A stretch of 7,809 bases of DNA from the NCBI GenBank assembly GCA_017304125.1, contig JAFKLV010000067.1:1-7809 (forward strand). Reading direction: 5' to 3'. Source of the DNA: Sphingomonadales bacterium. GTDB lineage: Bacteria > Pseudomonadota > Alphaproteobacteria > Sphingomonadales > Sphingomonadaceae. Below are positions 1 through 6,956 of the stretch, piece by piece (the first letter of the stretch is position 1; the number at the start of each line of letters is the position of its first letter). Below the pieces are notes generated by a model. That model was not told the DNA's origin and searched no databases. It saw only the letters and a program-made list of their open reading frames with translations. The position numbers and the translations under genes were made by a program.

Positions 1-1
1 G

Positions 2-1525
2 ATCGGCGGCGTCCCCATTCCGGATGCCTATGAGCACGAGCATGTGCTCCTGTGCGGCGCGCCCGGCACCGGCAAGACCAACCTCATCGTCAAGATGCTC
101 GAGGGGATCCGCAAGGAGGGCAAGCGGGCGATCGTCTATGATACTGCCGGCACCTTCGTCGAGAAATTCTACCGCCCGGGAAAGGACATTCTTCTCAATC
201 CACTCGACAAGCGCACCAGCCGCTGGTCGCCCTGGGGCGACGTCCCGCGCGATTACCATTATGACCAGATCGCTGAGTCGACGATCCCCGACAAGGCGGG
301 TGATCCGTTCTGGGCGAAGGCCGCCCGCGGCACGCTCGTCGCGGTCATGCGCAAGCTCGCGCATCAGAAGCAAATGCTGGTCTCGATCCTGCTTGATCGC
401 CTGTTGCGGTCCAAGCTGAAGGATCTTGCAGCCTTCGCCGCTGGTACCGATGCCGCGGCTTTCATCAGCCTCGAAGGGGAGCGCACGTCTGCCGGCATCC
501 AGGCCGAACTTGCCTCCGTCATGCGCAGCTTTTCCTATCTCGACGACACCCGCAAAGGGCTGTCGATCCGGGACTGGGTGGCGAACGAAAAGGGGGACGG
601 CTGGCTCTTCATCACCGTCAAGGCCGACCAGCTCCCGTCGCTTCGGCCCCTGATCACGGTCTGGCTCGATATCGCCATTTCGGCGATCATGAGCCTGACG
701 CCCGATCGCCGCCGACGCCTCTATTGCGTCATCGACGAACTCCCCACGCTGCAGAAATTGCCATCGCTGTCCGACTTCCTAGCGCGCGCCCGCAAATATG
801 GCGGGTGCGGTATCCTGGGGTTCCAGTCCTACCCGCAATTGGAGGCGACCTACGGTATCCAGGATGCCGCTGCGATCACCGGCTATTGCTCGACCTGGGT
901 GGCTCTCCGCGCCAACGACACCCCCACGGCAAAGCATGTTTCGGAGAATCTCGGTCAGGTCGAACAGGTCGAGGCGAACGAAGGCATGTCCTACGGCGTC
1001 AACGACATGCGCGACGGCGTGAACCTGTCGCGCATGCAGGTGACCCGCCCGCTGGTCATGCACACCGAGGTCACCAATCTGCCCAACCTGTCGGGTTTCC
1101 TGCGGTTCGGTCGCAACCTGCCGGTGGTCCATTTCCAGGACCGCTTCAACACCGTCGCGACCATCGCCGACGCCTTTGTCGAACGCGATACGCCGCCGGT
1201 GCGCGACCGGGATGGCGAGGCCCTGATCGCCGCGATCCATGCCGAAGCCAAGTCAACCGAGTCGCCATCACCGCCGCGACGCAAGAAGGCTGCACGACCG
1301 GTGCCGCCACCGCCTCCGCCAACATCGCCTGACCTCTTCGAGGGCGGCAGCAGTGGGGCCGCCGAGGGGGAGGGGGTTGAACCGAAACCCGCCGAAAACC
1401 CGCCGACAGACCCTGTCGCACCTGCTCCGGCCTTCACGCTTGCCCCCCAACGGGGCCGGACCCGCATCGAACTCGATGTCTATGATCGCGAAAATGGCCC
1501 GGCCAGGCCGGCGCGGCCGGCATGA
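2..1525 (+). CDS. traD: Type IV coupling protein, TraD/TrwB family (5' end cut off by window)
   Basis: This is the coupling ATPase that links the relaxosome to the type IV secretion channel at the inner membrane and is thought to drive DNA transfer. The frame is open to the left edge. A GTG at 44 is an internal codon, because the preceding residues (IGGVPIPDAYEHEH) are the normal lead-in to Walker A in this family. The 507 visible residues hold Walker A GAPGTGKT (nt 56-79), the stretch ILLNPLDKRTSRWSPW and a DPFWAKAAR motif typical of TrwB/TraD, Walker B YCVIDELP (about 722-745), and the motif GFQSYPQLEATYG (about 815-855). The N-terminal membrane segments lie outside the window. The C-terminal tail (about 1250-1500) is proline-rich and low-complexity, as is common for the relaxosome-contacting tail of TraD proteins. 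The stop overlaps the relaxase start as ATGA, so the two genes are probably co-translated. The family call is secure; the subgroup is less certain. Confidence 0.95.
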   Translation: MGGVPIPDAYEHEHVLLCGAPGTGKTNLIVKMLEGIRKEGKRAIVYDTAGTFVEKFYRPGKDILLNPLDKRTSRWSPWGDVPRDYHYDQIAESTIPDKAGDPFWAKAARGTLVAVMRKLAHQKQMLVSILLDRLLRSKLKDLAAFAAGTDAAAFISLEGERTSAGIQAELASVMRSFSYLDDTRKGLSIRDWVANEKGDGWLFITVKADQLPSLRPLITVWLDIAISAIMSLTPDRRRRLYCVIDELPTLQKLPSLSDFLARARKYGGCGILGFQSYPQLEATYGIQDAAAITGYCSTWVALRANDTPTAKHVSENLGQVEQVEANEGMSYGVNDMRDGVNLSRMQVTRPLVMHTEVTNLPNLSGFLRFGRNLPVVHFQDRFNTVATIADAFVERDTPPVRDRDGEALIAAIHAEAKSTESPSPPRRKKAARPVPPPPPPTSPDLFEGGSSGAAEGEGVEPKPAENPPTDPVAPAPAFTLAPQRGRTRIELDVYDRENGPARPARPA

Positions 1526-4482
1526 TCCATCCCCGCCGCCTGAAAGGTACGCCCGGCAATATTGCCCGCTATTATACGGTGGGCGATTATTACACCAAAG
1601 GGAGCGACGAACATTCAGAATGGGGTGGCCGGATAGCGGTTGAGTTAGGGCTATCCGGCCCGGTCGATCCCCAGACTTTCCAAGAGTTGCTGGCCGGAAA
1701 GATCGACGACCAGCAACTCGGCCGCCACCGTGCCAACGGCGAGATCGAGCATCACCCCGGCTGGGACTTCGCCGTCAATGCGCCGAAATCGGTATCGATC
1801 ATGGCGCTGGTGATGGGCGACGAGCGGATAATCGCCGCCCATGAGAAAGCAGTCGGGACGGCGCTCGAATATCTCGAAGAACATGCGTCCCTGCGCCGAC
1901 GCGACAACGGCCAGATCGTTCACGAGACGACTGGTCGACTGATTTTTGCCCGCTTCACCGAACATGCCAGCCGCGAGCTCGATCCCCATCTCCATACCCA
2001 TGTTGTCGTGATGAACATCACGAACCGAGAGGACGGTTCGTCCTGGGCCAGCCTCGAGACACGGGCGATGTTCGCCGAGCAGATGGTTGCGGGGCAGGTC
2101 TATCGAAACGACCTCGCCCATGAGCTTCGCCAGATCGGATACGAAGTCGAATTCGACCCCAGACGGGGGCTGTTCGAGATCGTCGGCGTTCCCAAGGACT
2201 TTATCAAGGACACCTCCCAGCGCGCTGGACAGATCGATGCCCATGCCAAGGAGCATGGGCTCACCGGACAGGCAGCGCGTCGCCAATCCTTCTACCAGAC
2301 GCGCGGTCCCAAGGTGACGGCGACACTCGACGAGTTCCACATCCAGTGGGCCGCGCGCGCGAAACCCTATGAGGCGGACCTCGCCAAACTCACCGCGCAG
2401 GTCGAGGAACGGGGCACGTCGATCATCGACGTCGACCGCCGAACCGCCGGTCGCGCGAGTCTGTTCGGCCTGCGGCAGGCGGAGACACGCGAAGCCGTGA
2501 ACAATCTCGGCCGCATGTACGGGTTGGCGCTGGCCAGCCATGTCGGAGAGGTGAGGCTTGCCGATGTCCGGCCGTTGCTTGCCGAGCATGAGGCGAAGCA
2601 CAAGCTCCTCGTCACCCGTGCGCCGACGGGCGATCAGACTCTAACCCGCGGCCGGACCAGCAGGCGCAGCGCTCGCCAGGAAATGGCGCTGTCGCAGCAC
2701 CTCGCTTTGGCCCTGGATGATGCCCGACCCATCGCCACCGCCGACCGCCTCCTGGTCGCGCTGGAGACCGCTGGCCTCACGCCCCATCAGGAGCAGGCCC
2801 TCGTTCAATCGGCCTTGTCGCGGGACCGGGTCACTGGCATCCACGGCGTCGGCGGCGCCGGCAAATCGACGTTGATGAATACCCTGAGACAGGCGGCCGA
2901 GCCGGGAACGGTGCTGGTCGCGCTGGCCCCCACATCGTCAGCCGCTGCGACCACGGGTCAGATCGCGGGTGTCGAATCGAGAACGGTCGAAAGCGTTCTC
3001 ACCAGCGGTGGTCGCGGCATCACCGACCGCCATGTTCTCCTCCTCGATGAGGCCGGGCAACTCGGGACACGCCAGGCCATTCGCATCCTCGAGATCAGCC
3101 GGATGACGGGCGCGCGGCTGATCCTGCTCGGCGATGACAAGCAGACCGGCGCGATCGAACAGGGGAAGCCCTTCTGGCTGATGCAGAAGTTCGGCCTCGC
3201 CACGGCGCAACTCACCGAGTCGATGCGCCAGCAGACCAAAAGCATGAAGGCCGCGGTCACCCATGCGCGGGCCGCGGAATATGCCGCCTCGCTGTCACAC
3301 CTCGACAAGGTCGTGAGCGGGGAGGGGGCCGAGGCGCTCGCCAAGGGCCTCGTCGCGGAATGGACCCGGCTCAAGCCGGAGAACCGCGCCACCACGAACA
3401 TCCTGGTGCTCGACAATGCCACCCGGCTGATCGTGAACTCAAAGAGTCGCGAAACCCTGAAATCGGAAAGCGCGATCGCGGCCGAAGACGCACGGCTCCA
3501 GGTCCTGACGCCGAGCGGCATGTCCGACCAGGAGAAACACTATGCCCGATTTTATTCAGGCGGCCAGGTCGTGACCTTCACGCGGGATCAGCTCGGCGCG
3601 GGGATCGCGCGCGACGTCCAATATCGTGTTGTCGGTATCGGACGCGCCGAGAACGGGCGGCAGGTCGTGCGACTGGTCGACGAAAACGGCCGGATGATCC
3701 GCTGGGATCCGCGGCAGAGTCAGGTCAAGCAGATCAACGTGTTCAACGCGGAGAATCGCGACCTCGCGGAAGGCGATCGCATCCAATGGCGTCTGGTGAA
3801 CAATGCGCTCGATCTAAAGAATGCCGAGCGTGGCACGGTCGAAAAGATGGATGGAACCGTTGCCACGATCCGTTGGGACCGAGGCGAGCGCGTGCAGCAG
3901 ATCGACCTGTCCGAGCACAAGCACTGGGACCACGGATACGCAGAGACCGTATATTCCGCGCAGTCCAAGACCTACGCCCGGGTGTATGTGCTGGCGCCGG
4001 TCAATTCCGGGCTCGTGAACGGCCAGAATTATTATACGGCGATCACCCGCGCGCGCTTCGGCGTGAAGCTCTGGACCGAGGACGAGAAGCGCCTCGCCGA
4101 GAAGCTCGAGACCCATTCCGGCGAAAAGACGTCCGCGCTGGAAGGGCTCGGAAGGCTGGACAGGGATAGCCGCGACAGCCTCGCCGCGCGTCATGCAGAC
4201 CCGATTGAGCGAGCTCGGGCGGACCAGGATCGTGAGCGGTCCGAGCGGCGCGACATGGCCCTTGGCCGGCAACTCGACCAACGGACGAATGCGCCAAGGG
4301 GCCTGCCGGAGCGGCTGGCTGAAAATGCCCGCGGGATTGCCGACATCCTCGACCGCTTCCTGCAATCTGTCGTCGATCGCGCGCCTGCCGAAGCCGATCG
4401 CGCCGACGCCCGAACCGACCCAGCGCCCGCCCAAGTACATGACTCCCGTGACGCCGATTCCGGCCACGGTCCGGAACATTGA
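1522..4482 (+). CDS. traI: MOBF conjugative relaxase-helicase (TraI/TrwC-like)
   Basis: This protein nicks oriT, stays covalently bound to the 5' end and unwinds the strand to be transferred. Its 986 residues are close to R388 TrwC (about 966) and much shorter than F TraI (about 1756). The N-terminus shows paired tyrosines Y17-Y18 and Y23-Y24, the layout of the catalytic tyrosines of F TraI. The histidine motif DPHLHTHVVV spans 154-163, with H158 and H160 as metal ligands. The helicase half is RecD-like: Walker A GVGGAGKST (442-450), Walker B with DEAGQ (509-513), GDDKQ (538-541 core), TESMRQQ (565-571) and the C-terminal motif YYTAITRAR (837-845). The last 110 or so residues are charged and probably disordered. 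No Shine-Dalgarno is visible before the ATG, so translation is probably coupled to traD through the ATGA overlap. One oddity: the expected third metal histidine is displaced by one residue (E147-H148; see findings). oriT is not in the window. Confidence 0.97.
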   Translation: MIHPRRLKGTPGNIARYYTVGDYYTKGSDEHSEWGGRIAVELGLSGPVDPQTFQELLAGKIDDQQLGRHRANGEIEHHPGWDFAVNAPKSVSIMALVMGDERIIAAHEKAVGTALEYLEEHASLRRRDNGQIVHETTGRLIFARFTEHASRELDPHLHTHVVVMNITNREDGSSWASLETRAMFAEQMVAGQVYRNDLAHELRQIGYEVEFDPRRGLFEIVGVPKDFIKDTSQRAGQIDAHAKEHGLTGQAARRQSFYQTRGPKVTATLDEFHIQWAARAKPYEADLAKLTAQVEERGTSIIDVDRRTAGRASLFGLRQAETREAVNNLGRMYGLALASHVGEVRLADVRPLLAEHEAKHKLLVTRAPTGDQTLTRGRTSRRSARQEMALSQHLALALDDARPIATADRLLVALETAGLTPHQEQALVQSALSRDRVTGIHGVGGAGKSTLMNTLRQAAEPGTVLVALAPTSSAAATTGQIAGVESRTVESVLTSGGRGITDRHVLLLDEAGQLGTRQAIRILEISRMTGARLILLGDDKQTGAIEQGKPFWLMQKFGLATAQLTESMRQQTKSMKAAVTHARAAEYAASLSHLDKVVSGEGAEALAKGLVAEWTRLKPENRATTNILVLDNATRLIVNSKSRETLKSESAIAAEDARLQVLTPSGMSDQEKHYARFYSGGQVVTFTRDQLGAGIARDVQYRVVGIGRAENGRQVVRLVDENGRMIRWDPRQSQVKQINVFNAENRDLAEGDRIQWRLVNNALDLKNAERGTVEKMDGTVATIRWDRGERVQQIDLSEHKHWDHGYAETVYSAQSKTYARVYVLAPVNSGLVNGQNYYTAITRARFGVKLWTEDEKRLAEKLETHSGEKTSALEGLGRLDRDSRDSLAARHADPIERARADQDRERSERRDMALGRQLDQRTNAPRGLPERLAENARGIADILDRFLQSVVDRAPAEADRADARTDPAPAQVHDSRDADSGHGPEH

Positions 4483-4486
4483 TCAC

Positions 4487-4490
4487 GGAG
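4487..4490 (+). promoter_or_regulatory. Ribosome binding site that decides the transglycosylase start
   Basis: GGAG lies 9 nt before the ATG at 4500. This favours that ATG over the in-frame TTG at 4479, which overlaps the relaxase stop and has no comparable site. The ATG also places the signal peptide at the true N-terminus. Confidence 0.6.
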
Positions 4491-4499
4491 CAGTTTGCC

Positions 4500-5174
4500 A
4501 TGAACCACACCGCCTTTGCATTTTCCGCCCGATGCCGCCTCAAATCTATTCTGCGCGCCGGCTGCCTTGCCGTGGTGTTCGCGGCATCCACCGCGGCTTC
4601 ACCCTCGGCGGGGATGGCGAGACCTTCGGAAGGCGCCATCTCACACTGCATTGCACGTGCCGCTGGTGGGAAGGATTGGCTCGAGAAAACCCTGTGGGGA
4701 CTGCGCGACCAGGAAGGCGGATGGGTCGGCGCGGAGGTCGCCAATGCCAACGGATCGCATGACCTGGGGCCCCTTCAGATCAATAGTTGGTGGGTGCCAA
4801 AGATCGCAGCGGTGCTGCGGCGGCCCGAGCAGGAGGTTCGCACCTGGCTCAAGTCCGATGCCTGCTTCAATGCCGATGTTGCCCGCTGGATCTTCCTGTC
4901 GGCCTTGCGGGCGACCGGTGACTATTGGGCCGCGATCGGGGTCTATCACAGCCCCACAGCGTGGCGCCAAAGGCACTATGCCCTGAGCGTCGCAGACCAC
5001 CTCACGCGGCGTTTTGGCCCTGCGATCTTCGCCGAACGGCCTGTTAGGCTTGGCGGTGCTTCGGTCGCGACGACCCCGCAATCGCCCGACTCGCCCACCA
5101 ACGAGGCCAAGCGGGAGCGAATGCTCGGGTTCGGCGTGGTAGCGCGCTCCGTATCGTCAGAGGTGCAAGATTAA
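4500..5174 (+). CDS. Secreted lytic transglycosylase (SLT/VirB1-like)
   Basis: The predicted 224-residue protein would cleave peptidoglycan glycan strands in the periplasm, opening a path for the conjugation channel, the role of VirB1, P19 and TrbN proteins. Residues 1 to about 40 form a signal peptide: a basic stretch (around RCRLK), a hydrophobic core (AGCLAVVFAASTAA) and small residues suited to signal peptidase I. The SLT fold is recognisable from GLRDQEGGW, where E72 is the likely catalytic glutamate, then the GSHDLGPLQIN motif and WWVPKI, with VYHSPTAWRQRHYA further on, which is the usual late tyrosine region. Two cysteines (in HCIAR and DACF) could form a disulfide. The tail after about residue 180 is low-complexity. 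The gene starts 17 nt after the relaxase stop and probably belongs to the same transcript. The fold is fairly sure; the conjugation role is inferred from position. Confidence 0.88.
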   Translation: MNHTAFAFSARCRLKSILRAGCLAVVFAASTAASPSAGMARPSEGAISHCIARAAGGKDWLEKTLWGLRDQEGGWVGAEVANANGSHDLGPLQINSWWVPKIAAVLRRPEQEVRTWLKSDACFNADVARWIFLSALRATGDYWAAIGVYHSPTAWRQRHYALSVADHLTRRFGPAIFAERPVRLGGASVATTPQSPDSPTNEAKRERMLGFGVVARSVSSEVQD

Positions 5175-5194
5175 GCGGCGCGGTGGCAGCAGGC

Positions 5195-5223
5195 TTGTCG
5201 CTCTATCCGCTCCTCGATAGATC
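5195..5223 (+). promoter_or_regulatory. Weak candidate promoter for the HU gene
   Basis: TTGTCG (5195-5200) and TAGATC (5218-5223) are separated by 17 nt and lie just ahead of the HU gene. They match the sigma-70 consensus at only 4/6 and 3/6 positions. HU genes are often expressed on their own, so a private promoter is plausible, but readthrough from the tra genes would also explain expression. Confidence 0.25.
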
Positions 5224-5238
5224 AGCAGGGGAACAACC

Positions 5239-5243
5239 AGGAG
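5239..5243 (+). promoter_or_regulatory. Strong ribosome binding site of the HU gene
   Basis: AGGAG sits 6 nt before the ATG at 5250, close to ideal spacing. It is the best Shine-Dalgarno in the window and suggests high expression. Confidence 0.8.
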
Positions 5244-5249
5244 TGAAAC

Positions 5250-5525
5250 ATGAACAACAGCGACCTCGCCGACCATCTTTCCAGCGCCACCGGCTCGAGC
5301 AAGGCCGACGCCAAGAAAATCGTCGATACTGTCTTCGCGGCGATTGCGGACGCGGCGGCGAAGGGCGAGGAGATTTCGCTCAACGGCTTCGGCAAGTTCA
5401 AAGTGAAGGCCAGCGCGGAGCGCGAAGGTCGCAATCCCTCGACTGGCGCGACCATCACGATTGCGGCCTCGAAGAAGCTCTCGTTCACGCCCGCTAAAGC
5501 GGTGAAGGACAAGCTGAACGGTTGA
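5250..5525 (+). CDS. HU-family DNA-binding protein
   Basis: This 91-residue protein is of standard HU length. HU binds DNA as a dimer with little sequence preference and bends it. The sequence shows the N-terminal helical dimerisation part (NNSDLADHLSSATGSSKADA, with KKIVDTVFAAIADA following), the hallmark turn ISLNGFGKFKV at about 43-53, the DNA-binding arm with REGRNPSTGATITI at about 58-71, containing the conserved arm-tip proline in RNPSTG, and the closing helix KKLSFTPAKAVKDKLN. It ends in a perfect inverted repeat that probably terminates transcription. Position directly after relaxase and transglycosylase suggests an element-encoded nucleoid protein. MOBF relaxosomes of F and R388 use IHF, a relative of HU, so a relaxosome role is possible but is an inference. 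IHF is less likely than HU given the arm sequence and length. Confidence 0.96.
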   Translation: MNNSDLADHLSSATGSSKADAKKIVDTVFAAIADAAAKGEEISLNGFGKFKVKASAEREGRNPSTGATITIAASKKLSFTPAKAVKDKLNG

Positions 5526-5530
5526 ACCAA

Positions 5531-5576
5531 TTCTTGGTCCAGGCGCGTCCCTCAACGATCGCGCCTGGACCAAGAA
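5531..5576 (+). terminator. Perfect 17-bp inverted repeat after HU, probable terminator
   Basis: Arms 5531-5547 (TTCTTGGTCCAGGCGCG) and 5560-5576 are exact reverse complements around a 12-nt loop, beginning 5 nt after the HU stop. The stem is long and GC-rich at its loop end. There is no clean U-tract afterwards; the nearest T-run is at 5589-5592. It may therefore act as a U-less terminator, a 3'-end stabiliser of the HU mRNA, or a protein-binding palindrome. Confidence 0.65.
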
Positions 5577-5626
5577 AGCCGGCCGTCGTTTTCCTCGTGT
5601 GGAGGCCGGTTTGGGGTTTTCCACAC
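5576..5626 (+). repeat. Interlocking inverted repeats with H-type pseudoknot topology
   Basis: CCGGCC at 5579-5584 pairs with GGCCGG at 5604-5609, and can extend by a G-U pair and two A-U pairs to 5576/5612. GTGTGGA at 5597-5603 pairs with TCCACAC at 5620-5626. The second left arm lies inside the first loop and abuts the first right arm with no gap, so the two stems could form together as a pseudoknot in RNA or compete as alternative hairpins. Pairing is seen directly; any function is inferred. Confidence 0.4.
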
Positions 5627-5715
5627 TAGGGTTCGGCGGCGATGGGTTCAAAGTTCCTTGTGTCTAAAGCGTCTGCTGGCGCGACTTCGCGACCGCCCTC
5701 TATCATACAGGTTTC

Positions 5716-6180
5716 ATGACAGACCCTCGAACCCACACAGCTTCTCGCACCATCGTTGCGCCACCACGTGCCATCTTCCGCGCTTTTCTCGATGCCGAGG
5801 CCCTTGCGTCATGGCGTGCGCCCAAGGGCATGACTGCGAAGATCCTCGCTTTCGACCCCCGTGTTGGGGGCAGCTATCGGATGACATTCGTCTATTCCGA
5901 GACCGAGCGTGGCCGAGGCAAATCAACGGAGAATACCGACGTTGTCGAGGCACGCTTCATCGAACTGATACCGAATGAAAAAATTGTCGAGGCTGTCGAG
6001 TTCGAGTCCGCCGATCCGGCCTTTGCCGGCACCATGACGATGACCACGATATTCACGGCCGTCGCAAACGGCACGAAAGTGACGTTCACCGCCGAGAACG
6101 TCCCCACGGGGATCAGCGAAGCTGACCATCGCGCCGGCATGGATTCGTCATTGAAGAATCTTGCCAATCTCGTTGAATAG
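5716..6180 (+). CDS. SRPBCC/AHSA1-like (START-superfamily) protein
   Basis: This 154-residue cytosolic protein has the length and pattern of the AHSA1/SRPBCC helix-grip fold, whose members bind small hydrophobic ligands or act as Hsp90 co-chaperones; its ligand cannot be read from sequence. It opens with a strand of the type SRTIVAPPRAIFRAFLDAEALASW, followed by RAPKGM, then FDPRVGGSYRMTFVY, both typical of this group. The central strands ARFIELIPNEKIVEAVEF and the TMTTIFTA...GTKVTFTAENVP region continue the fold, and the C-terminal helix SEADHRAGMDSSLKNLANLVE is the usual closing helix. The upstream Shine-Dalgarno is weak (AGG about 6 nt before ATG). TATCAT at 5701-5706 could be a -10 box giving a nearly leaderless message, but no -35 is evident. 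It has no obvious link to conjugation and looks like cargo or host sequence. Confidence 0.9.
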   Translation: MTDPRTHTASRTIVAPPRAIFRAFLDAEALASWRAPKGMTAKILAFDPRVGGSYRMTFVYSETERGRGKSTENTDVVEARFIELIPNEKIVEAVEFESADPAFAGTMTMTTIFTAVANGTKVTFTAENVPTGISEADHRAGMDSSLKNLANLVE

Positions 6181-6461
6181 GCCCGCAATCGACGCTTAGT
6201 CTTTCTATGGGCGTTTGCGAGGAAGATAGCGCCTGACCGCCCGCGACATCATCGACACGCTGAGCACTGTAGATCGGCTCGAGTGCGGGAACTGTTGATA
6301 AACGGTGGCACGCGAGTTACAATAACCTTGCTCCAAGACATCCCGCTGAGCTCCATCGATTGGAGCGGCGACGTGATAATGACGGTGCGCCTCGGTGGGG
6401 CCTTGCTTTGGCACCTCAGGCAATGCGAATGTCCCTTACACGATAATCGCATCGTACGGCG
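6181..6461. other. Stretch without a supportable gene
   Basis: No frame here has a recognisable domain together with a ribosome binding site. The + frame continuing from the SRPBCC stop (TAG at 6178-6180) stays open to a TGA at 6463-6465; within it a GTG at 6283 begins a 60-codon ORF with hydrophobic patches but no Shine-Dalgarno. Two minus-strand frames are also open over 6205-6423 and 6249-6560. None resembles a family I know. It may be intergenic DNA or an eroded gene. Confidence 0.5.
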
Positions 6462-6863
6462 ATGAGGCGCGCCCGATCTTCTAACACGAGGTACGGGAAC
6501 GCCAATGATTCCTCGGCCGGGCCACGAACGCCTTACGGTCAGTCCAACCCTCCTCCGCAACCTAGAGCGCAGGCTACGGATCAGGAGCCTACTCAGTCTG
6601 CATGTGAATCCTCAGCGGGGAGCTCGACCCAAGAGACTCCACGGGAACCTCGCATTGCGAGGCGCGATAAATTCTCACGGCAGCTGATTGAGGATGCCAG
6701 TGGGATATTCGCACGACGACTGGGCCGGCCAGTGTCTCAGGACGAAGCGAGGATTCTGCTAGGCGACCTGACCGACTATTATGAGCTCGCCATCGCCCGA
6801 CGTCGGACCATTGTCGTTCGACAACCGTCAAGGGAATGCGACGACGACACGAACGCCGGATAA
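6462..6863 (+). CDS. Small hypothetical protein upstream of the recombinase
   Basis: I do not recognise a named family. The 133-codon frame has two parts. The first 65 or so residues are rich in proline, glutamine, serine and threonine and look disordered. The second part, about residues 68-115, looks like a real compact helical domain: RDKFSRQLIEDASGIFARRL, then GRPVSQDEARILLGDLTDYY and a basic end. Small proteins with a similar helical pattern (a 'grRYGR.vs..EAr..l.nL..f' style) occur beside site-specific recombinases in proteobacteria, in my recollection, but I cannot name one. The ATG at 6462 has no good Shine-Dalgarno; it overlaps an upstream TGA as ATGA. No internal ATG exists in the frame, so the start is uncertain and the disordered half could be untranslated. 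A role as a recombinase partner is only a guess from position, 177 nt ahead of it. Confidence 0.5.
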   Translation: MRRARSSNTRYGNANDSSAGPRTPYGQSNPPPQPRAQATDQEPTQSACESSAGSSTQETPREPRIARRDKFSRQLIEDASGIFARRLGRPVSQDEARILLGDLTDYYELAIARRRTIVVRQPSRECDDDTNAG

Positions 6864-6899
6864 CCCAGCCAAGCGGTTTGTCTACGCCGAATCGGCAGC

Positions 6900-6911
6900 T
6901 TGACGGGTCAA
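6900..6911. promoter_or_regulatory. Palindrome TTGAC-GG-GTCAA over the -35 box, candidate operator
   Basis: The arms TTGAC (6900-6904) and GTCAA (6907-6911) are exact complements; flanking AGC (6897-6899) and GCT (6913-6915) extend the symmetry past a one-base offset. Its position on the candidate -35 element would suit a repressor or the recombinase itself. A chance palindrome of this size is possible. Confidence 0.35.
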
Positions 6912-6928
6912 TGCTATCGCAGAATAAA
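6900..6928 (+). promoter_or_regulatory. Candidate sigma-70 promoter of the recombinase
   Basis: TTGACG (6900-6905, 5/6 to consensus) is followed after 17 nt by AATAAA (6923-6928, 4/6), in the most AT-rich spot of the spacer. Transcription would start near 6935, leaving a leader of about 105 nt before the recombinase ATG. Confidence 0.45.
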
Positions 6929-6940
6929 TAGTGAACAGAA

Positions 6941-6956
6941 CGGCACGGCGGCACGG
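6941..6956. repeat. Two tandem copies of CGGCACGG
   Basis: An 8-bp unit is repeated exactly at 6941-6948 and 6949-6956 in the spacer between the hypothetical gene and the recombinase. It may be a binding site or simple slippage; nothing else supports a function. Confidence 0.4.

Noticed and set aside
44..46. GTG at 44 as the true start of the coupling protein
   Set aside because: The frame is open to the window edge and the residues before it match the family, so the gene begins further left.
1300..1326. Repetitive proline codons in the coupling protein tail as a DNA repeat
   Set aside because: The repetition is explained by a proline-rich protein tail and is not a separate repeat element.
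1651..2601. 316-codon open frame on the minus strand inside the relaxase
   Set aside because: It lies wholly antisense to a well-supported relaxase domain and has no family-like motifs; long antisense frames are common in GC-rich genes.
4479..4499. TTG at 4479 as the transglycosylase start
   Set aside because: It would add seven residues before the signal peptide and has no ribosome binding site, while the ATG at 4500 has GGAG at good spacing.
6205..6560. Minus-strand frames at 6205-6423 and 6249-6560
   Set aside because: They overlap each other and a + frame, lack ribosome binding sites and resemble no family I know; kept only as part of the unexplained stretch.
6505..6687. 60-codon + frame starting at ATG 6505
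   Set aside because: It overlaps the 6462-6863 frame, which alone contains the convincing helical domain; this one reads as an Arg/Leu-rich shadow.
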